DNA from: Adiantum capillus-veneris
Lineage: Eukaryota; Streptophyta; Polypodiopsida; Polypodiales; Pteridaceae
DNA: 64,000 nucleotides
Direction of reading: 5' to 3'
NCBI GenBank assembly: GCA_014529385.2
Contig: CM043963.1
Span: 102,404,912 to 102,468,911 of the forward strand
Shown here: positions 56,453-64,000 of the stretch, piece by piece
How the letters are laid out: the number at the start of each line of letters is the position of its first letter
Position numbering within the stretch: the first letter of the stretch is position 1
Program-made: the position numbers and the translations under genes
The notes under the pieces: model-generated
What the model was told of the DNA's origin: nothing
Databases searched by the model: none
The model's input: only the letters and a program-made list of their open reading frames with translations

Positions 56453-57984
56453 ACTCTCAGGCTTGTCGTCGTCCTTATCAATCTGTTGTTTCGGTGCCTC
56501 TTTAGGGCACTTCGCGGAGATATGTCCATGTTCCCCGCATCCAAAGCACTTCCCCTCCCTGATGAAGCGAGCTCGCTCCTAGGAATAAGCTTGGGTCATG
56601 CATCCTTCTTCTCTAGGTTGCTCTTTATCTTTCTACTTTCATTCCCAAAAGTCTGTTCGGCTCGTTGTGTCATGGCCTCATCAGTGGGGTAGGTCAGACT
56701 GCCAGAGTGTATGGCAAAGCCCCACTTCGCATGACTCATCAACTCCTGAATAGAAGCTGACTTCTGTTCCAAGCAGTGATCTCGGATCTCTGTAGGTAGA
56801 CCCAAGGTGAACCGCTCAATCTGTTCTCTGAACGAGATCTTCTTGAATGAAGAGGCGGGTAGAAAAGAGCTCTAGAATTTCTCGCAGTAAGCATTCACTG
56901 TATCTCTCTTGGTCATCCAAAGATGGTTCCAAGCAGCTCGTATATCGCGTTCATACTCTTGCATCAACCAAGAAGAAATAAAAAGCTTCTTAAATTTCAG
57001 CCATTTAACTGGCGCAGTCTTGTTTAAAACAAGCGTGGACCACCAAGTGCGAGCATTCCCCTTAAAATAAGAGGCAGCTCTCTGAATCTTGAAGTGCTCT
57101 AAGTAGCATCCTCCCGCGAAAGCGATGTCAAACTGCTGTATAAAAGACAAAGCCTTCGAAGCATCTTGGTATCCTGAAAAAGTGTCAAATTTGATTGACT
57201 GTCCACCTTCCTTAAACTCTCGGACTTTCTTGCTTTTATCGTCCAGAAAGTCATATTGGTTGGCTTTATAAAAAATTCTTCTTGTTCGCATAAAATTTTC
57301 CATCATCGGAGTCTAAACTGTCTGTAGACGAGTCCTCTGTAGAACTTTCAGTCACTGGGCGAGATTTAGACTTCTTTGCCGTTTTCTTGCCCTTTCCAAA
57401 GCGTTGTTTCTTGCTTCGCTTTTTGCCTTTTCTGTCTTCTTCGCTCGAATCTGAAGAGCTAGAAGAACTGTCAGAAGAAGAAGAAGAAGAAGAAGAACTG
57501 GGTACTCCTTCAAAGGGAACACGCTTCTTCTGTTTCTTTGCTTTGTCAAATGTCGATTGACGCCCAAATAACCCGGGAAGTCAGTGCCTTTCTTCTTCTT
57601 TTTGCCGTGCTTTTTGGCTTTCTTTTGCGCGTCAAAAAGCTGAGCAATCCGTGCATCAATCACCTCTTCTAATGCCTTCTCTAAATATAGCTTGTGATCA
57701 GAAGGTTTCTTGAGAGCGGGTTTCAGGGATGGTGTTGTGGTTTTCTGCCACTGCGCATGCACTTCCTGAAAAGAAGTCTCGCTCATAAATTTTGCCAATT
57801 TCGGATCCTTCGCAAAATTGAGCATCATCTTTGTTGCATCGCCAATCAATTGACGACGCTTCATCTCTCTTTGCTCTGCCTGAGTAGGCCGAGGCGGGCC
57901 ATACTCTCTGTCGGAATCTTCGTTGTGATCCCTGCCCGCATCTCCAGATGCAGAGGGAGTCAACTGATCCTTGCGTGAAGCCAT
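56453..57984 (-). pseudogene. Gag of A4
   Basis: The ATG is at 57984 (MASRKDQLTPSASGDAG). The frame shifts just before the Ser tract (about 57530), so the tract reads as Leu. The core with GNARTWW is at about 57040-57060 in another frame. A stop lies near 56870, then SIQELMSHAKWGFAI, and the zinc knuckle CFGCGEHGHISAKC is at about 56509-56550. The TAG at 56579-56581 lies between LTPE-type sequence and the knuckle. Confidence 0.85.
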
Positions 57985-58040
57985 AGGTGCCGCGGAAAAA
58001 AAATTGGGGATCGGATTTCCCATAAAAGAGAAATCGGCCG

Positions 58041-58053
58041 TGCTCTGATACCA
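58041..58053 (-). other. primer-binding site of A4
   Basis: The minus-strand reading is GTGGTATCAGAGC, adjacent to the 5' LTR. Confidence 0.88.
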
Positions 58054-58054
58054 C

Positions 58055-58689
58055 TGTAAGACTTGGACACTCCAAGTCAAGAATCAATCACGACAGCACC
58101 AAATAACCACTTCAAAACAATTAACAAATCACAATAGACTTGCACTGGCCCGCCGGAGTTCCGTGCCTAGAGATATTGGCCCCAAAGACTGGCGCCCCTT
58201 TCGATATTTCTTTATGTATTAATCAGATCAAAGTACAAGAGAGCGGTTAGGGTTTCACTCTCAGACTCTGCATCCAGATGCTCTGCAGAGTGTGAGCCCT
58301 CACCGCTTATTTAAAGTTTACAAGGGATGCCAAAAGCTTCAAAATAAAGCAAACTCTGCTTCTCTCACAAGCCCTCTCCAAGGCTTTAATAAAAATAAAG
58401 CATTGCAATTTTCTCTCTCTCTCATTCTAAAATTGCGTCGCTCAAAAGCTGGCCCTCCGTAATTTCCGCCGCAAAAAGCGGGCAGGGCCGTACAGTGCCA
58501 CGTCATCATGCTCAACGCATTTCACGGAAATTGCTCCTGTTGCTAGGGTTAGATTAGGGTTAAGGTTTCTGGCAGATTTTAGGGTTTCCAGGTTATAGGG
58601 TTAGGGTTTGCAAAATTACGGTTTTCAACAGGAGTCAGGGCTAGGGTTTCCCGCATGCTCTCGGGCAGACACGTCATCACTTTGTGACA
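58055..58689 (-). repeat. 5' LTR of A4
   Basis: 635 bp. The terminus reads TGTAAGACTTGG, two bases shorter than the usual TGTAACAGACTTGG. It has teloboxes at 58545-58630 and the shared block (with CCGAAAGG changed to TCGAAAGG) at about 58185-58212. Confidence 0.92.
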
Positions 58690-58694
58690 CTGCA

Positions 58695-58889
58695 AATTCT
58701 CGCCAGGTCTGGTAAAGTGCTTGTATGCATCGGGGAAGTCACCTTTTGCATGGGGATTCTATCTATGAAGCTTCCTATTGCGGTTATGCTGCCGAAATCG
58801 GGCTAGAGTAGGTCATTTTTAGCCCGGTAATAACAAGACATCTCGTAGGAAGTTGCAGGTTTTATCTCAAGTTTTATCTCAATGGCCAA
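58695..58889 (+). repeat. decayed B-like LTR, right part
   Basis: Continues the LTR broken at 50593: TCGCCAGGTYTGG, GAAGCTTCC, GTTATGCTGCCGAAATC are B LTR words, though their order differs from the intact LTRs. The right boundary is unclear. Confidence 0.45.
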
Positions 58890-60400
58890 GGGGCGCCGAT
58901 GATCCCTATTACAATGCCCATGTTGCAAACAATTCCCTATGATAATTTGGGAGCACTGGAAAAGCCAAAGGCATACAAAGAAGGTGGTCCAACTATGAAG
59001 TTTGATACTTTCAGCGGCTTTGAGGACAAGACGAAGGCTCTTACTTTCCTCCGACAGCTTCATACAGCTTATGCAGGGGGGGGGGGGGGGGGAATTTACA
59101 AAGGCCTCCTAGGTCAGGAAAGCTGTCATTTTCTTGAAAGGCAATGCACTTACATGGTGGACGATACTGTTGATGTGTAAGGTGCAGCGGAAGTGAATGT
59201 TGAACTTTGCTCAAAATGAGTGCTCCAAACTGTGCTCAAGGGTTCCTTTTACTTACGGAAGGGAGAGCCTTCCGTTTCTTTAGTGAGAGAGTACAAATGA
59301 TCACAAACAAAGTGGATAACACTGTGAATGAAGGTATTGAGACTGAGAGATAAAGAGAAGAATACGACACCAGAAAAGTTGTCAAACCCTCCTCCAAGGG
59401 CCCCTCTATGGATGGTAAGAGAAGTCTATGCTATTGATTGCACAAATTTGATACAAGGTGCCGATGCAAGTTCTTGACGCAATGATGCAGTGAGGATCTA
59501 GGTCGGAGACGATGGCGACGACGAGGACGACGGCTGGCTGAAAACGCTGGATTCAGGGGCTGAAAACGCTGATATGTGTGGCTGAAAACGCTGGAAAGCA
59601 GGGCTGAAAACGCTATCACAGCAGGGCTGACAACGCTAGGTTTGTCTGCTGAAAACGTTGGCGCTGAAGTTGATGTTCTTGCTGAAAAACGCCAAGTCTT
59701 GTTGAGGGTTCTTGCTTGAGAAGAAGTGCTAGAGGGCATGCTGCAAGAGGTTGCCTTTGCTCTCTTTGCTTCTTCTGCTCTATTGAGTGACTGCCAGGTT
59801 TCTTTTATATTAACTTTGCAAATTTGCCCTACCTAGTTTCCCAACAAAGTCACTTATTAATAATAAGTGAAAATGGCTAAAATAGGGAAAATAGGTTCTA
59901 TGCACTAAACAATGCTCCTAATGGCTACTGATTGTAACACTAATGATCATGCTATGTGCAACAAGAGGAAATGCAACTACTCTAAGTGTCTCGACATGCA
60001 CGGCCTACGCACAAGCTCACAAAGGTGCCAGAACACTTCCTAAGACAACACGAACCCTGGACTTGAAGTAGCTTGTCCACATGCACATAGGGTTAGATGT
60101 GCACATGACATGATGCAAGGACAGGCACCCGCCACATGGGTATACTTCAAGAAAATGTTCGCATCTGCATGGCTGTCAAATGAATTTCAAGCCGATGTCA
60201 TGACAGATTGGCACCAACTCACTGCGGCTACTTGCAAGAGCCTACATGAGTACAATCGAAGGTTGTGTAAAGCGTTGCTCTCGGTAACCTCTTACAGGTT
60301 TGTGCCACTGACAGAGCAGATTGAGAAGTATTGTTGTGGGCTGCCTCAAGCGCTTCGAGATTACTGTAAAAAGAACATAGTGACTTTCCTCACTTAGCTT
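58890..60400 (+). pseudogene. Gag of a B-like element (F), split by a solo L LTR
   Basis: The N-terminal side (PYDNLGALEKPKAYKEGG, MKFDTFSGFEDKTKALTFL) leads to a run of 17 G (59076-59092) where related Gags have AGG. Then FLE.QCTYMVDD is shifted. After the L LTR (59176-60110), coding resumes with QGQAPATWVYFKKMFASAW and SYRFVPLTEQIEKYCCGLP. B Gag is the closest relative. Confidence 0.83.
59176..60110 (-). mobile_element. solo LTR of family L in Gag
   Basis: 935 bp, TGTAAGGTGCAGCGG to GTGCACATGACA. The TSD TGATG is at 59171-59175 and 60111-60115. Five GCTGAAAACGCT-type units lie at about 59538-59650. It has no PBS or PPT beside it. It is shorter than the LTRs at 949 and 4066 and clearly diverged from them. 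Confidence 0.93.
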
Positions 60401-61866
60401 ATGGAAGTAGCCAACACTGGTCTTGCCTTGTTGAAGGGAGAGGACACTGGGTTTCAGGGCAACGTGAAAGGGGGTCAGCAAAAGAAAAATTCAGCAAAGA
60501 AGCTCATAGTGGAAGTGACTCCTGAAGCGTCCCAGGGATCAGAAAAGGCAAACAAAGGCAAGGACTCAACCAAAACGTCTGAAGGACAGACTAAGAAAAA
60601 GAAAAGGAAGCCTTTTGTGCGCAAGTCGTTCGAGGAAAAGAAGGCTTTAATGGTTGAGAACAAATGTTTCATATGCAGCCTGGTCACTTTGCTACAAATT
60701 GTTCACAAAGAAGAAGACCAGCTGATTCGGATGACAAAGAGGACAAGAAAGGCAAGAAGTCCAAACCCACGACAGGTCTAGTGCCAGATATGGTGGGCGA
60801 TAGGCCAAGTTCAGATGCCAGTGAGATATGCAAAGCATGGGGTAAAGTCAGAGACCAGACATCACTTATCTTCTTTGATCCAGGTGCTAAAGCAAACTTT
60901 ATCTCACCAGAATTGGCCATCAAATTGGGCATCAAAGCCGAAGAGATGGGGTACACAACAGAGGCAGGGTTGGCATGTCCTGGCCACTCAGAGTGTGTTA
61001 CGCCTATCATTGGAAAGCTGCGTTTGCATCTTCAATCATATATGGACACATACGAATTTTATATCATGCCACTGGAAGGGTGCGATGCGCTATTGGGAAT
61101 CTCATGGATGTTTCATATACATGGAGTGTTGGATGTCTTCGACAAAAAGATCACCCTTCACCATAGGGGCAAAACTCACATCCTAGACGTAAAGCTTAAA
61201 GGGGAGTCTGTCCCTATCTTATCTGCTTCGGCTATCACTTTTGTAATTAAAAATCATCAATCTGCATACTTGATTTTTGCACGAGATGTTTCAGATAATT
61301 GTCGGTCAAATTTATCTGTGTTAGATAAAGACAGGTCAGCATTTTTTCGAGAGTCTAATGATTGTTCTTCTGACTCATTACCGTCTCGGTTGCGGCCTAA
61401 GGATCATGCAATAGATTTGGTGCCAGGTTGTAGCCCACCAAATAGGACTTCGTACAAGGTTAGTGCGGCTCAGCAAAAAGAGATTATGGGCCAAGTAAAG
61501 GAGCTGTAGAGAAAGGGCTGATTCAACCTAGTTCTTCACCCTTTTGCTCCCCAGTGCTTCTAGTGCAGAAGAAGGATGGCTCTTGGCGCATGTGTATTGA
61601 TTACCGTGCGTTAGATAAGAATACCATCAAGAACATGTTTTCTACCCATGGATTGATGATATTCTTGACTGACTAGAGAGCGCTGCAGTTTTGAGCAGGA
61701 TAGACCTTAAGAGTGGGTACCATCAGATTCGTATCAAGCCAAAGGATGTGCATAAGGCTGCGTTTAGGAGGACATTTGGTTTGTATAAGTTCTTAGTGAT
61801 GTCGTTCAGTCTTACAAATGCTCCTGCTACGTTCAATAGGATGATAAATCAAATTTTCCGCCCACA
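60401..61866 (+). pseudogene. Gag end, protease and RT start of F
   Basis: The zinc knuckle is frameshifted after its second Cys (CFIC, then PGHFATNC in the next frame, about 60666-60708). The protease lies in the open frame 60664-61509: FFDPGAKANFISPEL and LEGCDALLGISW. The RT leader (IDLVPGCSPPNRTSY) ends in a stop at 61507-61509. RT fragments follow in other frames ([24 protein letters not shown]). Homology stops at about 61866, right after IFRPH, before the catalytic motif, so the rest of pol is lost. Confidence 0.87.
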
Positions 61867-62684
61867 TCAAAAACCCGCCATGTTGCATGTAAAACAACAA
61901 GAAGATGCTCTTATATGAATGTTGATTTTGCACGCTAACCAAACATAAGCCAAACATGCACAGACCACCACAAGGCATAGACATCTAGCTAACCTTCAAG
62001 AATAGAGCCTCGTTGGCTCACCCTCAAAGACCTATAAATACTCCGACCTAGCGCACACCTCAAGGAGTGGCTTCTCACACCACAAACTCCAAGCGTCCGG
62101 CCACGCACTGCAAGTAGGGGTCTCTAGTCGTAATCAATCACCACACTAGATGTCCTTAGAATATGATTTCATGGTCCAATACTTAGGATTCCTCAACCGC
62201 CCTAAGGTAAAGGCCTTATTAACATCCACCAAACATATCTCAATTACCACCCTAATATCCACATACATAACACATTTTTATTTGTTGGAGCTAATACATT
62301 ATGTAAGGCCAAAAAGACTTCAAACATAGTCATGGGAAGCGGGATAACAAGAAATAAAATGGAAAATGTACAAAAAAACGGAACATAAAAATTACGAAGT
62401 TTTTGGGGAGTTTTGAGTAACTAGAACAATTGAGGAAAACGGAAACAGTAACAAAATCGAGAATGAGGAAGTAGGATAAAAAAAAAGTTTTGAAAGAGTG
62501 GGAGTTTGGATAATTACGGTTTCAAACTTAGAAACAATAAGAGGGACTAAAACACTTGCATAGAATAGAGAATCTAGACACATAAAAACCTATAAATAAA
62601 GAAGAGTAATAAAACAAAACTAAGCGAGTTAAAAGCACAACAAAAATGTCCTTAGTCATTTCTCCTTAGTCTCCCTAGACAGTG
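61867..62684. other. unassigned A/T-rich spacer
   Basis: No gene or LTR end recognised. The sequence is A-rich from about 62330 on, with short T/A homopolymers. It may be the flank into which A6 was inserted. Confidence 0.5.
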
Positions 62685-63224
62685 TGTAACAGACTTGGAC
62701 ACTCCAAGTCAAGAATCAACCGCGACAGCACCAAATAACCACTTCAAAACAATTCACAGATCACAATAGATTTGCACTGGCCCGGCGGAGTTCCGTGCCT
62801 AGAGATATTGGCCCCAAAGACTGGCGCCCCTTTCGGTATTTCTTTTTATATTAATCAATCATCAAAGTACAAGAGAGCGGTTAGGGTTTCACTCTCAGAC
62901 TCTGCGTCCAGATGCCCTGAGAAGTGAGGCCCTCACCACTAATTTAAAGGTTACAAGGGATGCCCAAAAGCAGAGCCCCAAAAGCTTCAAATCAAAAGCA
63001 ATTGCTCTCTCTCTCACAGAGAGTCAAAACATGAAAGCAAAAGCATTCTCTCTCTCTTTCTCATTTAAGTAGAGAAAAAGCGAAATTTGCGTTGCTCATC
63101 ATTTTCCAAAAAAAAAAAATTATTTTATTTTTTTTTTAATAATCCGCCTCCGCGATTTTCGAAAATTAGGGTTTCTGGTAGAAATTAGGGTTTTCGTTGT
63201 CCGCCACGTCATCACTTTGTGACA
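62685..63224 (-). repeat. 3' LTR of A6
   Basis: 540 bp, TGTAACAGACTTGG to ACTTTGTGACA, with the shared block at about 62826-62850 and teloboxes near 63165-63195. By its GA-run and CATTCTCTCT segment it groups with the A3 subtype. Confidence 0.92.
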
Positions 63225-63839
63225 TACCCCCCTCTTGAAAGCATTGTAATCGATCGCGATTACGCCTGCAAAACCGACAAAAGCTATAAACCGTCTTAGC
63301 AGACACTGACTGTTAGTACCTACGTACTAGGAACACACATCTAGCACATGTACAAAATCGACAGTCACATCACACGACATCACAGGACATCAACAGACAT
63401 CACAGGACATCACATGACATTCAACATTCATTCGGATCTTAGACCATGATTTATTGGCAATGTAGCTAGCAATCACATCTAGGTCCAATCGGGACCTCAT
63501 CGATGTCCGATTGACTAACCCCTATTGCAACCATGTCTATTCGAGATCAATCAGACCAAAATGCTGCAGTCATTTCGGCTATCAGTTCTTACACTCACAA
63601 GAAGTCAAGAGCAAATCAGTATCATAATCAGGAATTCCATTTCATAAAGTCATCCAGCAGAATACTGTCAGCTCTCAGTATCCCTGAAGCTCAAAGAGAC
63701 ATCAATGACTTTAGTATCAAAATCGAGGCATCTGTTGACAAAGGAGTGGAGTGACTCCCCTCTTGTGCATCCCACTGCACCAAATCTCCGGCCAAGCTGA
63801 ATTCTGGGTTCCGTTTGGAGTAGACTACGATAAACATCG

Positions 63840-64000
63840 AGGTAAAGTTTCACAATCCGAGGAGTATCTGCTAGGTCCTCCTCCTCCATCCACTTCGCAT
63901 CAAATGCAGGAAAGTTCTTGAACTTAACCAAGAACTGCCTTCGGACTTTGCCTTTCTTCATATCATTATGTGCCAAAATCTGTTCAGGAACAAGGATCTC
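63840..64000 (-). pseudogene. chromodomain of A6, partial
   Basis: The minus-strand frame entering from the window edge reads [47 protein letters not shown]. The frame continues past the end of homology into the 3' UTR because the stop position is changed. The 5' part is outside the window. Confidence 0.85.

Larger units (their letters stand above)
50594..58689 (-). mobile_element. complete family A chromovirus (copy A4)
   Basis: 3' LTR 50594-52019 (enlarged by the PLE repeat insert) and 5' LTR 58055-58689. The TSD CTGCA is at 50589-50593 and 58690-58694. The PBS complement precedes the right LTR, and the PPT complement follows the left LTR at 52020-52031. Gag and pol are on the minus strand with several frameshifts. 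Its protease active site and integrase core are not deleted, unlike A2 and A3. It sits in the decayed B-like LTR. Confidence 0.94.
62685..64000 (-). mobile_element. 3' end of a family A element (copy A6), runs off the window
   Basis: 3' LTR 62685-63224, PPT complement 63225-63236, hairpin GTAATCG-ATCG-CGATTAC (63246-63263), CATCACAGGA repeats (63365-63420), then the chromodomain. The rest lies beyond 64000. Confidence 0.9.

Noticed and set aside
1-64000. CRISPR array, bacterial operons, tRNA or rRNA genes
   Set aside because: No regular repeat-spacer structure, no bacterial gene organisation and no cloverleaf or rRNA sequence recognised. tRNA-like words are only primer-binding sites.

Overview
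Nuclear DNA of a land plant, almost entirely retrotransposons. I see no tRNA, rRNA or intact host gene. The evidence for a plant is chromodomain-bearing Ty3/gypsy elements, a Ty1/copia element primed by initiator tRNA-Met, telobox-rich LTRs, and 5-bp target-site duplications (TSDs). A Penelope-like element with an N-terminal GIY-YIG domain and the bloated nested layout fit a non-seed vascular plant (fern or lycophyte) better than a flowering plant; that placement is inference.

Local family names used here: A (chromovirus, LTR about 530-635 bp), B (chromovirus, LTR about 1340 bp), C (LTR about 787 bp, non-autonomous), L (LTR about 0.9-1.2 kb, non-autonomous), D (LTR about 350 bp), one copia element, one Penelope-like element (PLE) plus a PLE terminal-repeat dimer, and one LINE.

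Layout. 1-943: decayed coding-like sequence. 949-5286: complete minus-strand L element (TSD ACGAG). 5524-7331: 5' LTR and gag of an A element, cut by a minus-strand B LTR fragment (7332-8433). 9030-10873: minus-strand A-like gag with a short, different LTR. 10874-15543: minus-strand A element lacking its 5' end. 15824-23393: solo C LTR (TSD AATAA) holding a B LTR (15849-17155, TSD TCAAG) and a complete copia element (17474-23029, TSD CGGAT). 23399-24292: unassigned, with a coherent unknown minus-strand frame. 24293-34460: A element split by the PLE (27945-32174, TSD AGATA). 34461-35004 and 48080 on: D sequence, whose LTR holds a complete B element (35005-48074, TSD GTGCG); that B holds a C element in its primer-binding site (36353-41361, TSD GTTCC), and that C holds a LINE in a CT microsatellite. 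48655-58800: decayed B-like LTR holding an L-like LTR and a complete minus-strand A element (50594-58689, TSD CTGCA), which carries a PLE repeat dimer in its 3' LTR. 58890-61866: B-like gag-pol fragment split by a solo L LTR (TSD TGATG). 62685-64000: 3' end of a minus-strand A element running off the window.

How it works together: A and B encode Gag, protease, RT, RNase H, integrase and a chromodomain. C and L have matching PBS and PPT signals but no pol, so they probably depended on other elements. All long reading frames are broken except the LINE RT frame (5'-truncated) and the gag fragment at 6141. The TSD nesting gives a relative insertion order. The most notable items are the permuted PLE, lesions shared by two A copies (suggesting spread of a defective subfamily), a hairpin conserved just upstream of the PPT in families A and C, and an LTR core block shared by A, B and C.
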